From Prevotella sp. (lineage in GTDB: Bacteria > Bacteroidota > Bacteroidia > Bacteroidales > Bacteroidaceae): a DNA stretch of 14,404 bases. The position numbers and the translations under genes are program-made. Under the pieces are notes generated by a model that was not told the DNA's origin, made no database searches, and saw only the letters and a list, made by a program, of their open reading frames with translations. The stretch lies in contig JAFLSH010000034.1 in assembly GCA_022511055.1 (NCBI GenBank), forward strand, positions 1 through 14,404. Reading direction: 5' to 3'. Shown here piece after piece: positions 1-7,184 of the stretch; position 1 is the first letter of the stretch, and each line of letters begins with the position of its first letter.

Positions 1-26
1 CCGTGAGTTTTGCCCGAAACTCACGG
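1..26. repeat. Perfect inverted repeat at window edge
   Basis: Bases 1-10 (ccgtgagttt) are the exact reverse complement of bases 17-26 (aaactcacgg), with a 6-base spacer. The right arm overlaps the first copy of a direct repeat described separately. The element may continue beyond the left edge, so its full extent is unknown. No T-run follows on the plus strand, so a terminator call for this arm is not supported. Confidence 0.6.
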
Positions 27-71
27 AGTAATTTTCCTAAAGCGGTGCTTTTTTGCCGAAACTCATGGAGT
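14..71. repeat. Two direct copies of a 16-base motif
   Basis: The motif ccgaaactcaYggagt occurs at 14-29 and 56-71, spaced 42 bases apart, with 15 of 16 bases identical. Each copy follows a T-rich run and a 'tgcc' or 'gcc' stretch, so the similarity extends a little to both sides. The repeats lie just downstream of the stop codon of the minus-strand LRR gene. Function is not known. Confidence 0.55.
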
Positions 72-76
72 TTTTT
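59..76 (+). terminator. Weak plus-strand hairpin with T-run
   Basis: aaactc (59-64) and gagttt (68-73) pair around a 3-base loop, and T residues continue to 76. Read on the plus strand this resembles a short intrinsic terminator for a gene to the left of the window, which would converge on the LRR gene. The stem is only 6 bp and AT-rich, so the call is weak. Confidence 0.3.
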
Positions 77-99
77 ACCCCATTTTCAGGCTTTTTGCC

Positions 100-1470
100 T
101 TATTTCATCATCACTTTCTTACCTTTGATAATGTTCAGACCGCGTTTGGGGGCGGAGAGGCGACCGCCGCGGAGGTCGTAATACACGCCATATCCATTTT
201 CTGCCTTTGCACCCTTTATTGCTGTCGGGTCAAAACCTTGCAGATTCCAGAAATTCTTCCAGATATTAGCATCCTGATATGCTGATAGTGCTTCTTGGGG
301 AACATAAACATTAAGATTCATATATTGTTCATTAGTAAAATTGCTTGAAAAAGAAGTATAATATACGTTGGGGGGAGTTGGATTAAGGGAATACAACTCA
401 GCAAGTTTATTGCAGCCATTAAACACGTCAGCCCCAATCATGCCAACAGAACTACCGATAGTCACACTTGTTAAATTACTACAATTCCTAAATGTATTTT
501 CCATTATATCTGGAACAGAATTGCCAACAATCACAGTTGTTAATTCTGTGCAACCCATAAAAGCCCTACGGCCTAAAAACGTAACGTCATTGGGAATCAC
601 TACACTTGTCAGCCCTGTACACCCTTCAAACGCTTCATCCCCAATAGAAGTGACAGAGCTGGGAATGATTACATTTGTAAGTTTTGGGTTGTACCCAAAT
701 GCGCCGTTCCCTATTTTTGTAGCGGAATTAGATATTGTCAAATTGTTCAGTTCTGGGCAACCGCCAAACGCATTATCCCCAATAGTAATCACGGAGTTTG
801 GAATGGTTAGATTAATTAATCCTGTGCCTACAAATGCACTTTTTTCTACATCAGTAACGGAATTTGGAATCGTCACACTTGTTAAGTCTTCGCAGTACAT
901 AAACGCATTAGCGTTTATTTTAGTGACATAGTTACTTATTGTTAGTTCTTTTAGCGTTTTTATATGCGCAAATGGCGAATAACCATTAAAACGCTCTGCC
1001 GTGTATGAGAGGTTTCGCCCCAAATATAATGACACAACGGGACAACCTGTAAACATACCATTATTACCAACATTACCACTATTCATTCCTATGTTTAAAA
1101 CTGTTTCTCCATCTTCTATTTTGATACGCTCCAGTTTTGGGCAGTTCCGAAACGCATAGTCCTTAATTGAAGATATAGTATTTGGTATCGTAATGCCTGT
1201 CAATTCCAAACAATCGAGAAACGCATAAGATGCAATTTCTACAACGGTCAATGTTCTGTTATTGTAGCTGACAGTTGCAGGAATTTCAATGTCGCCTTCG
1301 TAGGGGCCAGCCGGCCAATTGACACCATTGTTTGAAACTGTACACGTGAGGTCGCTGAACGATATTACATCATAATAAATGCCATCAACCTCAAAATCAT
1401 AAGCCGATACGTTTGTGCTGCCCAATAGGCATACCGTTGCAAGTAGTAATTTGAGTAAATTTTTCTTCAT
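100..1470 (-). CDS. BspA-like leucine-rich-repeat secreted protein (LRR_5 type)
   Basis: This 456-residue protein starts with a clear signal peptide (MKKN plus a hydrophobic stretch, likely cut after A23). The stretch from about residue 24 to 75 is the usual BspA entry region. Roughly twelve repeats of about 23 residues follow, to about residue 365, with the pattern IxxxAFxxCxxLTxVxIPxSVT. A segment like the normal BspA end (VPxxALxAY...WKNFWNLQGF) comes next, then a tail with YYDLRGGR and KKVMMK. Proteins of this family sit at the surface and mediate adhesion or host binding in oral and gut Bacteroidota; the partner here cannot be read from sequence. Sampled rows are about 40% G+C, against about 60% in a sampled row of the pectin genes. 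The gene is divergent from the pectin operon, and nothing ties it to pectin use. The start at 1470 is favoured because it begins the signal peptide. Confidence 0.9.
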   Translation of the reverse strand: MKKNLLKLLLATVCLLGSTNVSAYDFEVDGIYYDVISFSDLTCTVSNNGVNWPAGPYEGDIEIPATVSYNNRTLTVVEIASYAFLDCLELTGITIPNTISSIKDYAFRNCPKLERIKIEDGETVLNIGMNSGNVGNNGMFTGCPVVSLYLGRNLSYTAERFNGYSPFAHIKTLKELTISNYVTKINANAFMYCEDLTSVTIPNSVTDVEKSAFVGTGLINLTIPNSVITIGDNAFGGCPELNNLTISNSATKIGNGAFGYNPKLTNVIIPSSVTSIGDEAFEGCTGLTSVVIPNDVTFLGRRAFMGCTELTTVIVGNSVPDIMENTFRNCSNLTSVTIGSSVGMIGADVFNGCNKLAELYSLNPTPPNVYYTSFSSNFTNEQYMNLNVYVPQEALSAYQDANIWKNFWNLQGFDPTAIKGAKAENGYGVYYDLRGGRLSAPKRGLNIIKGKKVMMK

Positions 1471-1548
1471 TGTTGATTTTCCAAATCTTTGCCTCCGCGA
1501 CCTCCCAACTTTGGCATTTCTTAGAAAATGGTGTTGACGGAACTATAC

Positions 1549-1589
1549 AAAAAAAGCGTGGAAGTCCATACCTGTCACTCATTCCACAC
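1549..1589 (-). terminator. Candidate intrinsic terminator or attenuator before the LRR gene
   Basis: On the minus strand GUGUGGAA (1589-1582) pairs with UUCCACGC (1563-1556), giving 8 bp with one U-G wobble, and seven U residues follow directly. The loop is 18 bases. The descending arm is the same sequence that pairs with the 5' arm at 1638-1645 in the larger fold, so the two folds exclude each other. The hairpin would stop minus-strand transcription before the LRR gene unless relieved. Confidence 0.45.
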
Positions 1590-1645
1590 TCTGAGGCTTC
1601 TCGCATTGCCCATCTTGTTTGAACGAGCAACGCAGAACCCACGCC
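1549..1645 (-). ncRNA. Candidate structured RNA or leader, minus strand, ending in U-run
   Basis: Read on the minus strand, the segment at 1645-1638 (GGCGUGGG) can pair with bases at 1562-1555 to close a domain. Inside it, 1637-1634 plus 1633-1627 pair with 1609-1603 plus 1601-1598, giving 4 and 7 bp around a single bulged base at 1602. One pair is a G-U wobble that would be a mismatch on the plus strand, which favours the minus strand as the transcript. The domain is followed by seven U residues (1549-1555 on the plus strand are all A). It lies about 80 bases before the LRR start codon, so it could be a separate small RNA or a leader that controls the LRR gene. No known family was recognised; the 5' end is unknown and may lie well upstream. 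Confidence 0.4.
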
Positions 1646-1688
1646 GATAAGTTTATGCAATCTTCCATATATACGCCACATCCCTACG

Positions 1689-1716
1689 CCATGCCATATC
1701 CATAATATGGGCATGG
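1689..1716. repeat. Strong inverted repeat in the intergenic region
   Basis: ccatgcc (1689-1695) is the reverse complement of ggcatgg (1710-1716). The stem continues with atat (1696-1699) against atat (1705-1708) after one bulged base at 1709, leaving a 5-base loop. It is directly upstream, in minus-strand sense, of the candidate structured RNA and may be part of the same transcript. Confidence 0.55.
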
Positions 1717-1829
1717 CTGTTGCATGAATGCGTGTAGTCAAGGATATACATAACTATCCCATGAGCATCTACTGTTGCTATGTCCTAAACAAGATTGAAA
1801 TTTTGCGAGAATTTCAGAGTGTCAAGAAC

Positions 1830-1852
1830 AAAGCGCATTGTAAACGCTTTCC
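1830..1852. promoter_or_regulatory. Operator-like palindrome, LacI-family style
   Basis: aaagcg (1830-1835) and cgcttt (1845-1850) form a perfect inverted repeat. The overlapping bases 1839-1852 (TGTAAACGCTTTCC) resemble the general AAnCGnTT operator core of LacI-family regulators. No LacI-type gene lies in the window and the site is about 400 bases from either start codon, so a regulatory role is only a possibility. It may equally be one more RNA stem of this region. Confidence 0.2.
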
Positions 1853-1957
1853 TAATATAGTGACCCTCTTTCCCTCCCGACTTTCGCCGCAGCAGGGAAC
1901 AAAGTCCTTTGCCACAGCTCGGCGTGAGTAAGCTGAAAGCCTTTGCTGGCGGGCGCA

Positions 1958-1973
1958 GACAGACGCTTCTGTC
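1958..1973. repeat. Short perfect hairpin
   Basis: gacaga (1958-1963) and tctgtc (1968-1973) pair perfectly around a 4-base loop. Two more G-C pairs are possible after a single bulge. It lies between the candidate minus-strand promoter element at 2008-2015 and the other stems, as expected for part of a folded leader transcript, but this is not proven. Confidence 0.4.
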
Positions 1974-2007
1974 GCACTTTGCCAAGTTTCAGCGCTGAGA
2001 ATCAATG

Positions 2008-2015
2008 CAAAAGTA
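2008..2015 (-). promoter_or_regulatory. Candidate Bacteroidota -7 element, minus strand
   Basis: Read on the minus strand the bases are TACTTTTG, an exact match to the Bacteroidota -7 consensus TAnnTTTG. A T-rich run ending in TTTTTG lies 25 bases upstream, somewhat too far for an ideal -33 element. If active, it would start a transcript near 2000 with over 500 bases of leader before the LRR gene, passing through the candidate RNA and terminator. Confidence 0.35.
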
Positions 2016-2221
2016 ATCATAATCTGTGATTTTTACCCCGCAAAAAGGTTAAAAAAAGATAAATTTCGGGAAAAGTGGCGCCGAAAAGCCCCAAGTGTCT
2101 GCCGCTTTGCCGAATTTATATGCCTTTGAATGGAATGCCGACCGCCGCCCAGAAACGCCATGACTAAAACGATTACGTAAAAAAATACGCCAGATTGCTT
2201 CGTAGTCTCGCCCTTTTTCCG

Positions 2222-2229
2222 TACCTTTG
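2222..2229 (+). promoter_or_regulatory. Likely -7 promoter element of the pectin operon
   Basis: TACCTTTG matches the Bacteroidota -7 consensus TAnnTTTG and ends 32 bases before the start codon at 2262, leaving a short untranslated leader. A possible -33 core (TTG at 2195-2197) is 24 bases upstream, longer than usual, so the upstream element is uncertain. No Shine-Dalgarno sequence precedes the start codon, which is normal in this phylum. Confidence 0.55.
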
Positions 2230-2261
2230 CAGAAAACAACCAACTAAAACAATTCTACCCA

Positions 2262-5200
2262 ATGAAAAAATTATTTCAGATGATGCTCTTGGGGCTGCTC
2301 TTGTCTCCCGCCGTCTACGCAGATGGATGGGATGAGGCAAAGTATCGGCAGATAGAGCAAAGCATTCAGGCTCCGCGGTTTGCGGACCAGGTTTTCCTGA
2401 TTACAAAGTATGGCGCGAAGCCTGATAATCAGGTGGACAACAGCAAGACTGTGAAGCAGAAGGCCATGGCCAACCAGAAAGCCATTCAGAAGGCTATCGA
2501 CCAGTGTTCAAAGAAGGGCGGCGGGCGCGTGGTCGTGCCTGCCGGCTGCAAGTTCCTGACTGGAGCCATCGAGCTGAAGTCCGGCGTAAACCTGGAAGTG
2601 CAGGAGAACGCCGTGCTTGAGTTTGTGTTTGAGCCAGACCTCTATCCCATTGTCGAGACCTCGTGGGAGGGGCTGGAGTGTTTCAACCTGTCGCCCTGTA
2701 TCTATGCCTTCAAGGCCAAGGATATTGGTCTGACCGGCAAGGGCACCGTTGATGGCGGCGGCTCGCGCGACACGTGGTGGCCGTGGTGCGGTGCGCCGAA
2801 GTACGGCTGGCAAGAGGGCATGATTAGCCAGAAGATTGAGGCGCGTCCCCGGCTGCTGAAGAACGGCGAAGACGGCGTGCCGATGTATGACGAACAGGGA
2901 AAGCGCACGCCGGAGCGTGTCTTCGGGCCGAAGGATGGTCTGCGCCCCCAGCTGGTCAGCTTCAACAAGTGCGAGCGCATACTGCTTGAAGATGTAACGC
3001 TGCTGCGGTCGCCGTTCTGGGTGATTCATCCCCTGCACTCCACTGACATCACCGTGCGCCGCGTCAAGATGATTAATGACGGCCCTAACGGAGATGGCTG
3101 CGACCCTGAGTGCTGCGACCGTGTGCTGATAGAAGACTGCTTCTTCAACACAGGCGATGACTGTATCGCCATCAAGAGCGGCCGCAACCGTGATGGGCGC
3201 GAGCGCAACATGCCGTCGAAGAACATCATCATCCGCAACTGCGAGATGAAGAACGGCCACGGCGGCGTGGTGGTAGGCTCGGAAATCTCTGGCGGCTGCC
3301 AGAACGTCTACGCCCATGACTGCGTGATGGATTCGCCCAACCTCGACCGTGTGCTGCGCATCAAGACAAACTCATGTCGCGGCGGTATCATCGAGAACAT
3401 CAACATGCGTAACATCACGGTGGGTCAGTGCGCTGAGGCCGTGGTGAAGATAAATCTTGACTACGAACACAACGAAATCTGCTGCCGTGGCTTCAATCCC
3501 ACGGTGCGCAACGTCAACGTGGAAGATGTTACCTGCGAAAAGTCGAAGTACGGCGTGCTGGTCATTGCACTTGACACGGTGTGCAACGTCTATGATGTCA
3601 ACATCAAGAACTGCCGCTTCAACGGTGTGGCCCAGGGCAACAAGATTACGGGCCAGACACGCGACATCCACTACGATAATCTGTTCATCAACGGCTCGCT
3701 GGCCCTCACCGAGATGCCCTATAAGCACTACTCGGAGTGGCTCACCTATTCAGAGATGAAGCGCGTGCCAAAGTCTTATCTGCTCGACTTCTCGACAAAG
3801 CCCAAGTGGTCGTATGTCATGGGCATCGAGCTGGAGAGCATGCTCGACACCTATCTGCGCTACGGCGGTGATGACATCCGCAAGTATTGCCAGGAGTACA
3901 CAGACACCATGATTAACGAGAAGGGCGAGATACGCGGCTACAACATCCTGGACTATAACCTGGATAACATCCGCACCGGCCACTTCGTGACCCGCATGTA
4001 TCAGCAGAATGCCGAGGCCAAGAACCTGAAGGCCATGCAGACCATGATGCGCCAGCTGCAAAACCAGCCGCGCACCAAGGCTGACAAGGTGTATTGGCAC
4101 AAGGCCATCTATGCCTATCAGGTGTGGCTCGATGGCATCTTCATGGGGCTGCCCTATCGCTGTCTGACCGCCCCCATCGCTGCCAAGCCCAATGAGGTCA
4201 AGGCCATCTATGATGATGCGGTCAATCAGCTGAACGTCACCTATCAGCGCACACTCGACCCGAAGACGGGGCTGAATCGCCACGCATGGGATGAGACTTG
4301 CAGCACCTTTTGGGCCGACAAGGAAACAGGACTTTCGCAGCACTGCTGGGGTCGCGCTCAGGGCTGGTACACCATGGCGCTCATCGAGGTGCTTGATGCG
4401 CTGCCAGAGTCGTATGCCCGCCGCTCGGAAGTCATAGACCTGTTGCAGAAAGACCTTGATGCCATCCTGAAATGGCAGGACCAGAAAAGTGGTGTGTGGT
4501 ATCAGGTCATGGATGCGCCCGGCCGTGAAGGCAACTACCTGGAGAGTACTTGCTCGGCCATGTTCACCTACGCCCTGCTGAAAGCCTACCGCAAGGGCTA
4601 CGTCGGTGCTAAGTATCGCGATGCCGGCATCCGTGCTTATCAGGGCATGATTAACAACTTCATCCGCGTCAATGCCGACAAGACCATCTCGCTGACCAGC
4701 TGCTGTTCCGTGGCAGGTCTCGGCCCGGCGGTCACGCCTGAGATTGAGGCTGCTATGAAGAAGGTGAATCCCAAGGGCAGTGTCAAGGAAAACCGCCGGC
4801 GCGATGGCAGCTACAGCTACTATCTGTCAGAGCAGGTGCGTGACAACGATGCCAAGGGTGTGGGGCCGTTCATCTGGGCATCGCTCGAGATGGAGATGCT
4901 GGGCTATGACACCGGCAACACCACCGCAGAGATTAACCGTCAGGCTGTCGTCAGCCGCAACAACCCTATCGTCAGTGAGGCCAATCCCTTGGCCTCACTG
5001 ACCGTAGGTAATGGCCGTTTCGCCACGACTGTTGATGTAACGGGCATGCAGTCGTTCCCTTTTGAATATGGGGCAGGTGTGCCCCTGACAGCCATGTCCG
5101 AGTGGGGCTGGCATAAGTTCGAAAACACCGGTGGCCTGACACCGTCTGAGTCCGAAAAGTCGTATGACTTCGGGCGTGGGCATCAGGAAGTGTATGCCGT

Positions 5201-7133
5201 TGAGTACAAAGCGCCCTCCAGCTCACCGCAAGGCGAGGTTACCGAGCGCAATGTGCAGGCTACACAGTATTTCCGTGTGAATCCTCACCGTCTGAATCTT
5301 GGTGCCATCGGCCTGCAGCTGCTCTCTGCCGATGGTCGTGAGATTGGCCTGAAGGAACTTTCAGGCATTCGCCAGGAACTGAAGCTCTATGATGGTATCA
5401 TCGAGTCGCAGTTCGAAGCCGGCGGCTCGCCCGTCAACGTAACCACCGCAGCATTGCAAGACCGTGATGCTGTACTTTACCGCATTAAGACCCCGCTGCT
5501 GAAAGACGGCAGCGCGCGCGTCAGCATCCGTTTGCCCTATCCTACAGGCAAGCATGCTGATGATGCAGCCGATTGGTCGTGCCCGGAAAGGCACACCTCT
5601 CGCATCGTGGCAAGCAATGACCAGTCGGCCATCATCTGCCACACCCTCGATAGCACCAGCTATTATCTGACACTCCGCTGGGAAGGCGTGGCCAACCTTG
5701 CCGAGTGTGCCCCCCATCAGTTTGAAATCGTTGCCACAAGCGATGTTCTGTCGTTTGAAGCTGAATATACGCCAGTAGATGGCGCTCCCGCGGCTGACAC
5801 TCAGGCCGCCCTGCCCAGTGAAACCCTTGTCTTCGACCAGCAGTTGCGCGCCGTCATCCGCGCGTGGAATCACTGGTGGCAGCAGGGGGCTATTGTCGAC
5901 TTCTCCCAGTGTACTGACCCGCGCGCCAAGGAACTGGAGCGGCGCGTGGTGCTGTCGCAGTATCTGACACAGGTGAACTGCGCCAACAACATGCCGCCGC
6001 AGGAGACAGGCTTGACCTATAACTCGTGGTACGGCCGCCCGCACCTGGAAATGACATGGTGGCACATGGTGGATTTCGCGCTGTGGAATCGCCCCGAGGT
6101 CGTTGCCCAGGTACTCGACTGGTACAACACGGTTGCCTACCCAGAGGCTAAGAAGATAGCCCAGCGCCAGGGCTTTAAAGGCATCCGCTGGATGAAGATG
6201 ACTGACCCCTGGGCCGGTGAAGCCCCGTCGAATACGGGCTCGTTCCTGATTTGGCAGCAGCCGCACTATATTTACATGGCTGAGGAGATGTACCGTGCCA
6301 ACCCGACTGCGGAAACCCTGCAAAAATACGGTCGGCAGGTGGAAGAAACGGCGGAGTTCATGGCAGACTTCGTGAGTTATGACAAAAAGTCGGGGAGATA
6401 TTACCTGAACGGTGCCACTGCCATGCAGGAATCCCTGTCGAAAGACTTCAGCTATAACCATCCCTTCGAGCTGGCCTATTGGCACTACGGCCTGACCGTG
6501 GCCAACAACTGGCGCGAGCGGCAGGGCAAGGAGCGCAATGCTCTATGGGATAAGATAGTCGGCAATCTCTCACCGCTTCCAGAGGCTGATGGCATCTATA
6601 CCGCCGGCCTGCAAAAAGGCCAGTCCACGGAGCTGAAGCGCTTTGACCCATTCGACACCGTGGGCGGCGGCGCCTCGGCCACTTCAACCGAGACTTTTGC
6701 CGAGAAATGTCGCAATGACCACCCGGCCGTGCTTGGTGCTTTCGGGCTGTTGCCCACTCCTAATGACTCCCGCCTGTTGTCACGGGGAAAAATGGATAAA
6801 ACCCTTCAGTGGGTCATGCAGAACTGGAACTGGAAAACCACCTGGGGCTGGGATTATGGCATGGTGGCCATGACTGCCGCCCGCCTTGACCAGCCGGAAA
6901 CGGCCTTGCAGGCTCTGCTCATTGACACGCAGAAGAACACCTACCTGAAAAACGGCCATAACTTCCAGACCCCTGACCGTCTGCGCCTCTATCTGCCCGG
7001 CAACGGTGCCCTGCTCACTGCTGTCGCCATGATGTGTGCCGGCTGGGATGGTTGCGAGCAGCCGCACAACCCCGGATTTCCGCAAGACGGCACATGGAAC
7101 GTGCGCTGGGAAGGGCTGAATCGCATGCAATAG
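2262..7133 (+). CDS. Three-module pectin hydrolase: GH28 + GH105 + GH65-like
   Basis: This 1623-residue secreted protein has one signal peptide (cut after about A21). Residues about 45-500 are a GH28 polygalacturonase with all hallmark motifs: N276-G-D278, G298-D299-D300, G332-H333-G334 and R366-I367-K368. Residues about 505-883 are GH105, which removes the unsaturated uronic acid from the end of lyase products; D624 in VWLDGIF is the expected catalytic Asp and W696-GRAQGWY is the family motif. Residues about 892-1623 open with a VSRNNP..PLASLTVGNG segment, as in GH65-like six-hairpin glycosidases, and a likely acid is D1315 or E1320 in MTDPWAGEAP. Substrate of that module is unknown. The junctions show no frameshift, stop or start-like remnant, so the fusion reads as intact. 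It is the first gene of the operon, 51 bases before the lyase lipoprotein, and likely acts in the periplasm. GH28 and GH105 calls are firm; the third module is tentative at family level. Confidence 0.9.
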   Translation: MKKLFQMMLLGLLLSPAVYADGWDEAKYRQIEQSIQAPRFADQVFLITKYGAKPDNQVDNSKTVKQKAMANQKAIQKAIDQCSKKGGGRVVVPAGCKFLTGAIELKSGVNLEVQENAVLEFVFEPDLYPIVETSWEGLECFNLSPCIYAFKAKDIGLTGKGTVDGGGSRDTWWPWCGAPKYGWQEGMISQKIEARPRLLKNGEDGVPMYDEQGKRTPERVFGPKDGLRPQLVSFNKCERILLEDVTLLRSPFWVIHPLHSTDITVRRVKMINDGPNGDGCDPECCDRVLIEDCFFNTGDDCIAIKSGRNRDGRERNMPSKNIIIRNCEMKNGHGGVVVGSEISGGCQNVYAHDCVMDSPNLDRVLRIKTNSCRGGIIENINMRNITVGQCAEAVVKINLDYEHNEICCRGFNPTVRNVNVEDVTCEKSKYGVLVIALDTVCNVYDVNIKNCRFNGVAQGNKITGQTRDIHYDNLFINGSLALTEMPYKHYSEWLTYSEMKRVPKSYLLDFSTKPKWSYVMGIELESMLDTYLRYGGDDIRKYCQEYTDTMINEKGEIRGYNILDYNLDNIRTGHFVTRMYQQNAEAKNLKAMQTMMRQLQNQPRTKADKVYWHKAIYAYQVWLDGIFMGLPYRCLTAPIAAKPNEVKAIYDDAVNQLNVTYQRTLDPKTGLNRHAWDETCSTFWADKETGLSQHCWGRAQGWYTMALIEVLDALPESYARRSEVIDLLQKDLDAILKWQDQKSGVWYQVMDAPGREGNYLESTCSAMFTYALLKAYRKGYVGAKYRDAGIRAYQGMINNFIRVNADKTISLTSCCSVAGLGPAVTPEIEAAMKKVNPKGSVKENRRRDGSYSYYLSEQVRDNDAKGVGPFIWASLEMEMLGYDTGNTTAEINRQAVVSRNNPIVSEANPLASLTVGNGRFATTVDVTGMQSFPFEYGAGVPLTAMSEWGWHKFENTGGLTPSESEKSYDFGRGHQEVYAVEYKAPSSSPQGEVTERNVQATQYFRVNPHRLNLGAIGLQLLSADGREIGLKELSGIRQELKLYDGIIESQFEAGGSPVNVTTAALQDRDAVLYRIKTPLLKDGSARVSIRLPYPTGKHADDAADWSCPERHTSRIVASNDQSAIICHTLDSTSYYLTLRWEGVANLAECAPHQFEIVATSDVLSFEAEYTPVDGAPAADTQAALPSETLVFDQQLRAVIRAWNHWWQQGAIVDFSQCTDPRAKELERRVVLSQYLTQVNCANNMPPQETGLTYNSWYGRPHLEMTWWHMVDFALWNRPEVVAQVLDWYNTVAYPEAKKIAQRQGFKGIRWMKMTDPWAGEAPSNTGSFLIWQQPHYIYMAEEMYRANPTAETLQKYGRQVEETAEFMADFVSYDKKSGRYYLNGATAMQESLSKDFSYNHPFELAYWHYGLTVANNWRERQGKERNALWDKIVGNLSPLPEADGIYTAGLQKGQSTELKRFDPFDTVGGGASATSTETFAEKCRNDHPAVLGAFGLLPTPNDSRLLSRGKMDKTLQWVMQNWNWKTTWGWDYGMVAMTAARLDQPETALQALLIDTQKNTYLKNGHNFQTPDRLRLYLPGNGALLTAVAMMCAGWDGCEQPHNPGFPQDGTWNVRWEGLNRMQ

Positions 7134-7184
7134 TGAATAAAAACCAGACTTACACATAAAAAACTAATTAAAAAACATCAAACT

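Larger units (their letters stand above)
1471..2261. other. Divergent intergenic region, 791 bases, no convincing gene
   Basis: No open frame here has a recognisable domain, signal peptide or credible start. The short overlapping frames on the minus strand look like translations of structured or repeated DNA. The region is rich in inverted repeats: 1556-1589, 1598-1637, 1689-1716, 1742-1759, 1830-1850 and 1958-1973. It must hold the promoters of both the LRR gene and the pectin operon. Its density of stems argues for a structured RNA or a multi-copy intergenic element, but no known RNA family was recognised. Confidence 0.6.

Noticed and set aside
1397..1741. Minus-strand frame of 114 codons overlapping the LRR start
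   Set aside because: It overlaps the signal peptide of the LRR protein in another frame and runs through the hairpins of the candidate RNA. A structured RNA explains this stretch better.
1839..1852. A match to catabolite-response (cre) sites of Firmicutes
   Set aside because: Bacteroidota do not use CcpA-type control, and the site is far from either start, so it is listed only as a generic LacI-style palindrome of low confidence.
1549..2015. RNase P RNA, tmRNA or SRP RNA
   Set aside because: The conserved cores were looked for on the minus strand and not found: no RNase P GAGGAAAGUCC block, no tmRNA tag frame ending in ALAA, and no SRP GGAAGGAAGCAGCC-like loop.
2508..3317. Minus-strand open frame of 269 codons opposite the GH28 module
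   Set aside because: Antisense to intact GH28 catalytic motifs; its His- and Ala-rich composition is typical of a shadow frame.
5361..6485. Long minus-strand open frame of 374 codons opposite the fused hydrolase
   Set aside because: It lies fully antisense to a coding region with firm domain matches, has no signal peptide or recognisable motif, and is explained by G+C-rich codon use of the real gene.
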